Below, one piece after another: positions 9,987 through 21,164 of a stretch of 64,000 nucleotides of DNA. Origin of the DNA: Stereum hirsutum FP-91666 SS1 (Eukaryota > Basidiomycota > Agaricomycetes > Russulales > Stereaceae); the NCBI RefSeq assembly GCF_000264905.1, contig NW_006763144.1, forward strand, positions 811,648-875,647, read 5' to 3'. How positions within the stretch are numbered: the first letter of the stretch is position 1; each line of letters begins with the position of its first letter. Position numbers and translations under genes: made by a program. Below the pieces are notes generated by a model that made no database searches, was not told the DNA's origin, and saw nothing but the letters and a program-made list of their open reading frames with translations.

Positions 9987-12900
9987 TCACAAATTTGACC
10001 ATCCCGGGTACGTCCACCCGTTATACAACACATCCTCAAGCAACACCCTCATCCCTTCATCCCTAAAATCGTCCTTCTCGATAACCGAACCTCCGCTCTG
10101 GAACACGAAGTTTTGACCACCCGGAGGGTATCTTTTCGGGTTGTAAACAGGCCAAATAGGTGTGGGTCCGAGGACTGAACGAAGTGGACACGAGGTAGTG
10201 ATCAGTGGTGTAATGCGATGCGGAGGTCAGTACGAGGTGTAGGATGAGTAGACAAGGAGAGTTATCACACGAAGGAGACGCATATAAGGAAACGAGTAAC
10301 ATGTTTGGAATGCATACCAGACAGTATGTTCGGATTAAGATGAACGGTAAAAGATATCCACGCCCTCTGCATCTGTTCCGACAGTGCCATGCTAGCAGCG
10401 ATTGTCAATATGAGCATCGTCGCTTTCCATGGCTCCCTATAAGGTCCAGGTGAATGTAAGACAGATGTCGTTAGGAACCAGCAAGGCTTACATAAAATGT
10501 TTCTCGCTTGTGATTGGCTCAGAACCCTCTCGAAGCCTCTGCAGCCAATCGCGAGCCAGGATAATTTTATGTAAGCCTTGCTGGTTCCTGACGACATCTG
10601 TCTTAAGTAGACGCGTACAATGCGGGCTCCGGCTTCATATAATCGGGATGCCCAAAGAGTGGGAACTGGGGAACGAAGAAGAAGAAGCCTTGTTAGCTTT
10701 CATCGTCAATGAAACCTCTTGAGCGGATGAGAGGACGTAGATGGGAATAAGACCTACGTCAGCGCCATGTATCACTCCAACTTCTGATGTTAGACTATTC
10801 GAGAATGCGCGCCATAAGTCAACGCACCGTATCCCCGTTGTATTCCATACATAGGAAAAGGAAGTGCGGTTAGAGCGATGCACTCACTACCACGGTAAGA
10901 CAGATGTCGTTAGGAACCAGCAAGGCTTACATAAAATGTTTCTCGCTTGTGATTGGCTCAGAACCCTCTCGAAGCCTCTGCAGCCAATCGCGAGCCAGGA
11001 TAATTTTATGTAAGCCTTGCTGGTTCCTGACGACATCTGTCTTATCTGATTGAACCTATACTTCCACACAGGTACAGAATGTTTCGCTAACTGCTCAGCC
11101 ATGAACCGATTGCCTGCATGAAATGTTAAATCACCCATGAGGGCAAATACACGCTTGTCTTGTGTGCCGGAAGGAGGCCGCCAGGAACCTAGAAGTATTT
11201 GCAGGATATGGGAGTATTTTCAGGATATGAAGTGAAGAAGAAGCGGGATATTTTTCTGTACCAGTGTTGGCTGGTATGCCTATGTAGGGATCATCAGGAT
11301 AACATGCCATTAACTTCGCCACTGTGGAACGGTTGAAGCCCCATTTGTTAACTATGTGATGGGTGAAGATAATACGGTTAGATATAAGTAAAAACAGAAG
11401 AAACAGTCGATTTTCGGAAAAGAACAACGTACTTGCCCGGTCGACAATAGCGCTCTCGCTGTTGAATCCACTCGGGACCAGCGTAGACTATGGAGTATAG
11501 TTTCATCAGACTGCAAATATTTAGCCGCACTTTCGAGGTTTAAGATCTGAAACATACCAACTCATCCGTAGTACCTGGTCAATTGGAGGAAAATATACAG
11601 CTCCATTAGATCGGATTCGACTAGTCACACCTTCATCGACATCCCAAATGGAACCATAAACTCACCTCCCAGAATGACTGGCACCTTCACAAACCTCCCC
11701 GCCGGAAACGACCATGAAGGGCTCTGCCCCTTCCTCACAAGGTTATTATCTATCACCGCGCTCGTGGGCGCATCAGCAAAAGCCTTCCTGTACTCCTCGA
11801 TAGGCAACAAACGGAGACAATCTAGTTGAACTTCTTCTTCATCACGGCCAGAAACCCTACTCTGTGGGAACGAGGCAGTAGCGTCACAGGATGCAGCACG
11901 CAGCCCGGTAGCAAAGGCTTCGTCGAACTTGGAAGTATTACCACGTATCGCATTTTGTGGTGGTCCGCTTTGGAGAATGGCAGCGCGGAATAGTCTGTCG
12001 TCTCTTCCACCATGACCTAGTAGATGAGCACCAACGGACCACCCTCCTGCGCTACAGCCATATACACACGTGGAGCGAAGTGTGTGAGTATACTACTAGT
12101 GATCATACTGTCCAAGATGGCGACCCACAGACCTTTCTCCAAAAATTGTGACTTTAGCGGGATCGCCACCGAATGCAGCAATGTTTGTCTGGACCCAGTG
12201 TAGCGCAAGTCTCTGATCGTAGTAGCCGAGGTTCACGAGTCCTTTATCGACGAGGGTAGAGCTTGAGAGGAAGCCCAGGGAGTTAGTCCGGTAGTTGAAG
12301 GAAACGTAGATGACTGGGGTGTTGAGTTCCTGCGAAAAAAGAAGACAGATACATTGGTGAGCAACGTGGATACGAAAAACATCAATATAAGATATACCAT
12401 GCTTCTTTGGACGAGAAAACTGCCGTTGTAGATATTCATGGCCTGTGGGATCATTAAGTTGTAAGGTATGTGGGCAGAGAGGCCTTACAACTGACCGAAC
12501 CTCCACCAATCAGACCGCCCCTAAAAGAACAGTCAAGGACGAGCCTGTATGTTTTATATGTCGGAATGGAGAGGACATACCCGTAGATATTAAGCATGAT
12601 GGGTAGAGCATAGCCCTTGCTTGTATAATTCGGACGTACGACGTTGATCGTGAGCTTCCGAACGCACAGCACCACCATACGCGATGCTTGTCAATCTCGT
12701 CGAGCGTATAAACTCGATGAAAGGTGCGATATGATGATACTCACACAATCCTCGTCCTGTGGTAAATCACTACCATCGGCAGATTGACCATACTTCGTCC
12801 AACATATACCCGAGTACTTGGTCGCGACGAACCCGTCTTCGCCAAAGGTACGATCGTATGGCAAAGGACGACGAAGACGAAGACGCCCAGTTGGAGGCTA

Positions 12901-13171
12901 TGACGCGTCTATCGCTCAGTCGTTCATAGTTGCAAGAGCGTATTGACGTCGACAAAAATGGTATGAGACGCACCTGGGCAAACGGAATGCCGAGGAAGGC
13001 TTGCTGCCCGTAATCCGGTAAATCAAGTCCAACAACAGTCCCGTTCAGTATATTTACTCGGGGTGCACCTGGAGGTACGATGGGATTGTTGGGATATAAA
13101 GATTGGTTCTGGTGTGCTGTGAGAGTGATCCAACCTAGAGTAATAATCCAGGAGGAAAGGCTAGTGAACAT
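9987..13171 (-). CDS. Secreted type-B carboxylesterase/lipase with two MITE insertions
   Basis: Fifteen minus-strand exons: 13171-12974, 12897-12745, 12654-12581, 12520-12496, 12442-12398, 12329-12133, 12051-11666, 11574-11558, 11510-11489 (uncertain), 11351-11262, 11188-10888, 10794-10758, 10665-10619, 10391-10318, 10174-9987. The N-terminus is a hydrophobic signal-like segment. Family landmarks in order are FLGIPFAQPP, DEDC, LTINVVRP, NIYGGGLIGGGS (oxyanion hole), VIYVSFNYR, GESAGGWSVG (nucleophile Ser), AAILQSGPPQN, the TDE acid, WGFNRSTVAKL, and GVIHGAD (catalytic His). All triad members are present. The nucleophile Ser codon is split by an intron. Exon 9 does not keep frame with its obvious gtacgt donor; a gtctac donor does. 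Exon 11 contains a MITE that adds 49 in-frame codons, and intron 13 holds a second copy. The predicted length is 617 aa, or 568 without the MITE, near the family norm. The gene may be active or newly damaged. Confidence 0.8.
10459..10603. mobile_element. MITE copy 1 (145 bp, TA target duplication)
   Basis: The 145-bp element begins AGACAGATGTCGT and ends ACGACATCTGTCT, with terminal inverted repeats of about 40 bp and a second inner pair (GATTGGCT / AGCCAATC), so almost the whole element folds as one hairpin with a loop of about 20 bases. TA flanks both ends (10457-10458 and 10604-10605), the duplication typical of Tc1/mariner-mobilised MITEs. There is no coding capacity. It lies in a predicted intron of the esterase gene. 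Confidence 0.9.
10898..11042. mobile_element. MITE copy 2 (145 bp, TA target duplication)
   Basis: By eye it is identical, base for base and in the same orientation, to the copy 294 bp upstream, with TA at 10896-10897 and 11043-11044. Identity of both copies implies very recent transposition or a local gene-conversion or duplication event. It sits inside predicted exon 11 of the esterase, a few bases before the donor. Insert plus TA is 147 bp, which keeps the frame. Confidence 0.9.
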
Positions 13172-13697
13172 TGCTCAGTTAGGTGGAGTATACACTCCCT
13201 GGGTGGGTGTTGGGAGGGCAGTGTAAGGACTGTCTGTTGCGTGAGCCACGCAAAGGTCATAATATACGCAGGGAGAGGGCGCAATGATGGTATTGGAGCA
13301 ACAGATGGATGATGTATTCTTAAGACGGGTATTGTGTCAGATCAAGAGCTGTCGCCACTCAAAGCACGTTTTCTGTGTGGCCCACCTTCGCCTGTCCCGC
13401 ATCTGTGCAAGGATGTTGGAGTGTATTTGGTGCAGTAAATGTGGACGTGTAGCTATTCCTATGTGTATGCACAATGCTATATACCTAACTAAAAGGCGTT
13501 GCCTACATGTATAAGGCTGAACGTGGGACACACGGCCATCTCCACAGAAATAAATTATCTGTAAAAGGGGTATGTTTTGCTTGTTGTCCCAGACTAACGA
13601 ATAACTCATGGAACCAACGAAAGTGCTGTATGTATAATCGTTAGTTCATAATCACTAGGCTAGTACCTGCCCTAGCATCCTTCCGCCGACCCTTCCA
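13172..13697. other. Interval between the esterase start and the transporter stop
   Basis: This should hold the esterase promoter and the 3' end of the transporter upstream on the same strand. Short overlapping open frames exist on both strands, but none has splice or motif support. Confidence 0.5.
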
Positions 13698-16600
13698 TCA
13701 TACCGAAGCCTCTGCCCCCATCGCCTGCTCCCTAAACAACTCCTCGAACATCTCCGTACTCCCTCCGATTACCCCGAATGCATCCTGCGTCGTACGCCCA
13801 AGGTAATCCAGTTCTTTGGTGATGCTCTGCATAGTGAGTGCATACGCGAAAAACAGGAGCTGACGCGAGACTCGGATATCTCGGTTCTTGACGACGTCGA
13901 GTCGGCGTATGGCATTGACCTGAGAGAGAGCAGTAAGAACCAAAAAGTGAAGTGAGCGACAAGATCGATATATGGTGTGGTGAATGCAAGTGTGTGACGT
14001 ACCAAATTCTGTCGGGCTTTCTCCGCTGGTGGAAGATATGGTGGAAGTGGTACCTTGAGTCTATATGCCGAAGACAAAGTCGAGAAATATAGTATGATAT
14101 TCCCAACCATCTCTCTTCGCTCTTTGTTCACGGGTAATATGAAGTCACGTCGGACGCTCGTGTACCTGGGGAGACACAAATATCGACAAATCCACCCGAA
14201 AATGAGCTCTCGACTCCGACAAAGACACAAAAGAGAGCAAGGAGGTGAAGAAAGGTGGAAGAAGGGACACACCATTCCTCCCGCGTAGTCACACACCGCA
14301 TGCTATGTAGATTATCCAGCATCTTTTGCAGGCTGGTCAAAATGGAGCGATATAACTGGGTAGGAAATGGCCCCTTCAGTCGCGGTTCGTGTTGCGTTTG
14401 CTTGAGCAGGTCTTGTAGCTCAAGAAGTTTGATCTGTAGATGGAGCTCCCTGAAGACCGTGCACATAACGTCGTAAGTACATCGGATATATCGAGCTCAT
14501 GTCAGGACAAGAATACAGATAAATGAAAAGGGAGAACGCACATCGACATAAACTCTTCGATGGAGTTGCTCAGCGTGGTCTTTGGTTTCCTAGGGATAAG
14601 GCTGCTCTCTTCCGTCGGTTCGTCCTCATCAAAGCCCTCCTGTACAGCCTCCGGAGAGAACGAATTGGACGCAACCAGTCGTGTATATAGCCATCCGATG
14701 TTCAAACAAAATCTACAGAGAGCATAGCATGAAAGAAGAACGTGAGTACCGACAAAGTTCAACGATGATAGTAGGAAAACTCTTACTCTCCGAGAGCCTT
14801 GCTCAATTCTCTACGCGCTGTTGCCAAAATATGATGTCAGTCACAAGCAACCGAAAGAGGTGTGGTCGGGTGACACGATGTACCTTCCGATGGCCACCAG
14901 AATCTCGAAACCAAAAATGCCCACACAACACCGACCGTGACAGCCAACGACCTCCTAAACGCGATATCGACCACTGAGACGTCCTTCTGCCGTGTATTGT
15001 AACTACACATTCACCAAATATTAGCCAAACTCTAGCCAACTCGAGGCGTAGAATAATCCAACGCACCAATACAAACACGTCAGATTATACGTCAGCAGCA
15101 CAAATCGCCCAGTAGTCGCGTACTGTGGCTGGGAGACGATGTAGTAAAAGCACGGCAGGGAGTAGAAGAACCCGAAAATGGAGAGGACGACGGCATTGTC
15201 GGGGAACAACGTGTATATGGAAGCGGCGGTGACGGCTCCAAATCTGTGTAGACTTGTAAATTTTGGAGGATTGGACGAGGGTATAATAGTGATGCCTACA
15301 GGGTTCCCAATACACGATGGATACTCAGGTAATTGGTCTGTCGAGGTGTGGATTGTATTCAGTTGGCAAGTTTATCCTCGCAAAGGACAGTCACTTACCG
15401 CTCCGATCGTAGGCGACATCACCACAAAAAACTGACAAGAGCCAGCTCCTTTCAGACCTTGTCCTCTCCAATCAGCCAAAAGCATCAACGCACCGAAATC
15501 AACGCCCACTCCAGCCTATACTCCACAAACCATGGCCTCGTCGTCGAGAAAAACGCTGGTGCCGCCAACATCGCAGTCGCCATCCCGGCCTTAACCGCAT
15601 ACTTAATATCCTTCCCTCTCATCCTGTCCCCAAGAGCCCACATGTACTGCTTCACACGACCGATACGGGATAGTTCGGATGCGGCGGGAGTCTGGATCGT
15701 GTTGGGGGCATGAGGCTTGATTTTTGGGAAGGAGGAAGTGATGTGAGTGGGTGTAGAGGGTCTAGTTATGTATGCAGCTGTAGTGATAGGATGAATAGTA
15801 CATTATTAGGTTGCTTAGGATCGAGGAAGATGAACAGTGGGAGGTACGTCGATGTTGACAAAATGAAAGTACGCACAAATGCGACGTGTGAGTCCGGAGC
15901 GGGTCTGAGTATTGGTGCGGCCTCGAGTTCGAGGTAGTACAGTGGAGTGAAGATCTTTCTTCAAGCGTTTCTTCAACGATCGGAATATCATTTTGGGGAT
16001 CCTCACGATCCACCACGGTTCAGATGCAGCTACACGCTCCGCAACATATATCCTGCCCATCGCATCGATGAGGGAGACGAGCTCACGGGCGAACTCCTGC
16101 AACGTGAAAATAAAGCTGTCGGCGAATCAAGTAAGCGTCCGTGCATTCATGGGTGGCGGAAGTGATAGAGTAAGGACAAGGACGGTGGCTATACGCACAA
16201 ATAAACTAGGAATATATTCTCGTTCTCGCTCCCGACCGTTACTGGATTCTCGTCGTTCAACGAATAGATAGACCCACGCGAGTTGAGACCAGAAAAGCCG
16301 CCCCTATTATAAAGCCGCAGGACCGCATGATTCGATGTGCTCTCAAACGTGAACAACGCCCTCTCGATCGCGTCCGCGAGCTGTAGGAAGTCCGAGACTT
16401 CGACGTTATAGCCGGCGCGATGTCTGTGGGCAAAAGTCTCTCGTAGCCGCTTGATAGCATCCATGCACGTGTTCTGCGCAACAAGTCAACGAAATCGACA
16501 TATCTAGCCTGCAAACATAGAGACATACCACAAGCGGCTTCAATGGCGGGCCAAGCTCCTCCACCAGATCTCCGAATACGGCCGCCGCAGCCTTCAACAT

Positions 16601-18628
16601 CGTCTCCGCATCCGCATCCATCACATTCACCGAAACACCTTGATTTGCCTTCCCGTTGCCGTTCCCATTGTCCACCGCGTAGACTCCATTACCCTGGCTC
16701 GCACTGCTGGGTACCTTCCTACTCGCCTTCCGCTTCAATGTCCCCTTCCTGCCAACATTGACTCTCGTCTTCGTCAACTCATATTGCATACTAGTCCCAC
16801 TCCTCAACCCACTGAGATGTTGCGCCAATCTCGTCAAACTGTCCACCGCGTCCTGGTACGCCTTTCCCGTCCCACTCCCAGGCACGCCCAAACTCCCCTC
16901 ATTCGGCCCTCCAAACCACCCCTCACTCCTCGCCTCGCTCAAGTTCTTCTTCAAACTGGTGAACGAAGCCTGATGGTCCGCGACTGCTTTCTTGATTTTC
17001 TCTTGAGATGGATGGTGCAGAGGTTCTTCGAGGAGGAATGTGGATGTGAGGAGGTTGAGAAGGGTGGAGTAAGAGTCGAGTGTTTTTATCATGTTCGTTT
17101 GCAGATTTTGGGTGGCCGATTGGGGCCATATAATATAGCAAACTGCGTTCGAAACTATAGAGCCAATGACGACAATGAGCGCGACTTGGAGAAGCATGGG
17201 CAGGCCGCCTTCTTTCACGACGCTAGCAAGCACGGTTTCGATGAGTAACGATAGAGAATGGCAAGCTTGTTGAGCCTACTCACACGACGAAGAGGATGAT
17301 GGCGAACATGCTGCAGGCTACAGAACAAACAGATTAGAACCAGTCTTTGAACATTTATGGAAGTAAAGTCAGACCTGTATTGAACGTCGGCTTCGCCATC
17401 CATATCTTCATCCACGCCACAGTTGACATTCCAAGCCCAATCCATACGATCACTAAAACATCGGCCAACCAGTCGAGAGCCTGGAATTGTTCCAGCCACT
17501 TGTACATGTTCATACTTCCCAGAGACACGAACCCCGCAAAAGCAAGTCCCATGAGACAGTACCGGTCGGCTTCAAGCATGCCACCTCTCGTCTTGGCTGG
17601 ATTGTAGTACACGGCTCTACATGACACGATTCAGTCTGTGGGTTCATACCTTATAGCACGGCTGAAATTTCTTACACAGTCGCCACCATATGTCCAGAAG
17701 GAGAAGGATATCGGTTTTCAGCATTATTGGTAGCGAGTGCGGTGACGAGACCGGAGAGAAAGTCATTATACGTGAACAACGACGCCAGAAAATACGCGAT
17801 GCTGCACTTCAAGATATTGCGGTAGAGCGTGGGTATGGTGGGAACTCTTGACCACGAATACCACGGCGGAGGTGTATCACCATTCCTTGACCGTAGGCTC
17901 CCAGAATCCGAGCTCGAAGACGACGAACTCCTACCATCCTCGGTCGACCCATCCTCTTCCTCTTCCTCATCGTCCTCCGTACGTTCCTCGTCATCCGAAG
18001 TCGAGTACGCGGGCGTGTCCGGATGCACAGAGTGCGGGAAATGTCTATCCAGTTCCGGATCAGAGACAGGTGACTGCAACACGGAGGGCGCAAAGTCCTC
18101 GTCATTGACCTCAGAAACGGCCGCAACGTGAGGCACCGAGCGAGAACTGGGGATCCTCCGACTCATCCGAGCCGAAGGATGTGATCGAAGACCTGGCCTA
18201 GCAGTAGCAGTAGAATCCGCCCTGTCCATGATCTGGCCAAAGACGGTCCATTCGGGCTGCTCTGGCGATGGCCCGGCATATCTCGAGAGCCTGCGAGTCA
18301 AGTTCACGAGTGTAGAGGCATTACCCTGGCGGTCTGCTCCTCTGTATGAAGACCGGAAACTGGTAGAATGTTCAGGTGGGCTGGAAATGTGGCGAGGCAG
18401 CGTGGGGCGACGTGTGTGGCGACTGTCGTTGTAGGTCGTGTGATCCGGGGTGGAGGGTGTCGAGGGAATACCTGGAGGAAGAATAATCCTAAGATTGTTT
18501 GGAGGAGACGAGACAAATGCTGAAGCCGAAGACGGCGTAGATGGGAAGGGCAGAGGCGAAGAGCGAGAAGTGGATGGTATGGATGGTTCATCGATGGTGA
18601 GCTCGTTCCGAGCCTGGTCGGGCGGCAT
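13698..18628 (-). CDS. BRE4: Bre4-like ArAE_2/FUSC membrane transporter
   Basis: Sixteen minus-strand exons join in frame: 18628-17676, 17616-17375, 17317-17284, 17222-16529, 16473-16199, 16115-15877, 15777-15494, 15431-15399, 15337-15300, 15243-15067, 15002-14884, 14817-14787, 14712-14542, 14449-14273, 14165-14003, 13919-13698. The product has about 1283 residues. A disordered N-terminus of about 270 residues (Ser/Pro rich, with an acidic run) leads into two membrane blocks, as in fungal Bre4/DUF2421 proteins of the aromatic-acid exporter superfamily. Visible landmarks are ILKCSIAYFLASLF, LADVLVIVWIGLGMS, VALIVVIGSIVSNAVCYII, then SPTIGATNYLSIHRVLGTL, DNAVVLSIFGFFYSLPCFYY and VGVVWAFLVSRFWW. 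The C-terminal cytoplasmic domain contains MELHLQIKLLELQDLL. The role inferred from the family is export or organelle transport linked to brefeldin A sensitivity. Start MPPDQARNEL was preferred; the frame is open further upstream. Five of 15 donors are GTGCGT. Confidence 0.9.
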
Positions 18629-18779
18629 CCTGTGTTGGTTGTCTTGTGGCGAGGCCACCTCAAGTTCCGAGCTTGGCTGTGCACAAACAAAGTGATGTGT
18701 GAACGGAATGTCAGTAAATTTTCCAAATTCGAACAACAATTGACGGACGGGGCACGGCTAGGCCCCACCGCACCTGTTT

Positions 18780-21164
18780 CCGCTGTCTCAATGTGCCCTA
18801 GATGACCCGAGCTATAGTCTTAGTTTCTCCGGACTCCTGAAGTCGTATTTCTGGATCCTTTTAGTATTCGTATGTTACCCTCAAGCACCAGAAACCTAGA
18901 GAGCATGCACAAGTAATACCCGAGTGTGGCCCTCGTCAACACAAAGTCGAGCCTGTTCAAGGCGCGTCGTCGTCCGGTGACGCTTCAGACCGTCGGCCGC
19001 CAAGTCTCCCACGCTTGACGGCATATTAATAGGTGCCTGTCAGCCGGGCTTCCAAAAGTAGAACCAGGCACTCATAAAAAAAAAGCTTGGAATCGGAGAA
19101 ATCGCGCAAATCGTAAAAATCGATCGTCCTCATGCCATCAGACAAATACACTCAACAAAGGGGTCGACGTCGTCTATGAAATTCATTCCCCAGGACTTGG
19201 CAATGTGGCGAGGAGCTCGGGGGTGTCATGGTGTGGCGTCTGAGACTCTGAAGGCGGCAGTACATGCATCCATATGGTGAAGAGGAGCATGAAGCGATGT
19301 ACGGATGGAGAGGTTGGCTGCCCATCTACTTACCGTCGTACCCTATAGCTAGTGTGCCCTGATCGTCCAGACTCGTAATATGCATGGAATGCAGGGTGTT
19401 CAGGGTAAAGGGTGGGTAGGAATCTGACGTGGGCCATGCCACACCGCCCATTGACAAGGCGATTGATGAGAAGCATTTCCTGCACTCCGATGCCGTTCGG
19501 GTTCATACCAAGTATGCATAGGTGCTCGCATTGAATCAGGACCGTGCACTCGTACACAAGTACTAATGCTAGCTCAGTTGAGATGTGACCTGTCCTCGAA
19601 CTTTACCGGCTACATATGGAGGAAGGTGAGTATGCGTCGAGGCTGAGCAGCTGCAAAGCGGCAATTCCGACGTCGACTCGCTCGAGGGCCGGCGGGAGGC
19701 AGTTGCGTTTAGTCAAGCGAAGAGTTCAAGCGAGCGTACGCAGAGCAAACGCACACGGATGATGAAAGAGAGCAGTACTAATACTGCATTGCTAAGGATA
19801 TCAAGGGTACTAGAAGTCAAGAAACAATTGAATGGTCCGACGGCTGTAACACACTGTCCATCACAGTAAACCGGTAACACTAACAGTAGCAGGCGAAAGT
19901 TCGAAACCACTCCGGCTAAGACAAAGAGTTCGGATGGGCCGTCAATCAAATAATCATCGAGCGCTGAACATTTCAGTCAACGTCAAAAGGAAGTGCAGAG
20001 TGGGTAGAATGGGTAGTACGATATATACGTATACAGTAATTGTTTGGGGGTTCATCGTCCGAAGGGTTAACCAGTGAAGGATGGCGATGGCGATGGCGAT
20101 ACACGAGGATACTATGTGACAGCAAACGAAAGCGAGTATGTAACTTGGAAGTGAAATAGAACTAAAGGGGGTGAGCAAAGAACGCGAAAGGACAATGAGA
20201 CGATACAATGCAAGTAATGTAAGGTGAAGATCAACGGATAAAGGTAAGGGCCACCGAGGGCCAAGGAGTCCGATCGAGAACAAAGTTCGAAGGCGAAGGA
20301 GCAGGGGGTAACAGCGGCATGGAGGAGCATCGCTAGGTAAAAGTAACAAAGTATAGTAAAAGAAGGTGTAAGAGTAAGAAGTAGTAATAATGCGAAATAA
20401 GTGGTAACGATGATGATGATAGACGATAGGTAGAAGTCCGTACTGCGATAAATATCGTAAGGCTTCGGATTGGATGAATAGTAACCGATAATGTCCAACA
20501 GAGTCCCAATGTCCGACGCCATTTGAATCCGTAAAAGAAAAAGGAAAAAGTTCGAGCAACAAAGAAGTCCACGGTGCAGCAATCAAGCGTAGCATCAAGC
20601 AGAGGACGAAAGGATAAAGCGGATAGCCAACGTCAAAGTCTGATCAAAGGGGACGTAGGGGCAAAGTCCAGGCCGTAAAGACAGAGCGTGAAGCATGAAG
20701 CATGAAAGAGCGTGAAATCGTGGGATATGGATACACAGGGTAGTCCGACTTGACCAAAGTCAAGTCAAAAGAAGTCCAATGCGATTCGATTCGATTGTCG
20801 TTTGGGTAATAGAAGGTGGAGTCCATGGTCCGAGAAGTAGGAATAAAGAATAATAGTCCGAACAGGATAATATAAGGGGTAGTCCGTGGCGCAAGCCGTT
20901 AAAGAAGAGTCGGAGGCCAAGTACGGCGGCGTGCGTAACGTACGATGGAATGGAGGTTGAATCGGATGCCAATCGTTTTCGTTCTCGTCACTTGCTTTTT
21001 TCGTTTCCTTTGTAGGTTTCATATCCTTGTGGCGTCGATGAGGAGAGACGTAGATGGGGGAACGATCATAAGGCACCGAGCGCTGTTTGGATGTTCGTAG
21101 CCTGGAAACCTAATGTATAGGGAAGGGATAGACAATTATGATGGATGGGGAGAGATAAGGTATT
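18780..21164. other. 2.4-kb gene-free interval with a purine-rich block
   Basis: I found no gene supported by splicing or motifs. The left part should contain the transporter promoter. From about 19.95 to 21.05 kb the + strand is strongly purine-rich and repeatedly contains AGTCC or GTCCG words. The complementary strand therefore shows several long overlapping Leu/Ser/Tyr-rich open frames, which I take as a composition effect. It may be the 3' region of the Zn2Cys6 gene, or a non-coding transcript. Confidence 0.4.

Noticed and set aside
10265..11138. Two similar frames sharing MSSGTSKAYIKLSWLAIG, first read as a duplicated gene
   Set aside because: The shared part is the MITE sequence, not a duplicated exon.
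12096..12145. Esterase looked like a pseudogene because GESAG is missing from the continuous frame (FGERSVGRHLG)
   Set aside because: A GT-AG intron at 12132-12052 restores GESAGGWSVG and the downstream frame exactly.
19954..20598. Minus-strand 214-codon hydrophobic frame, with other frames open in parallel
   Set aside because: All three frames are open and Leu/Ser/Tyr-rich over a pyrimidine-rich strand, so this is a composition effect with no family motif.
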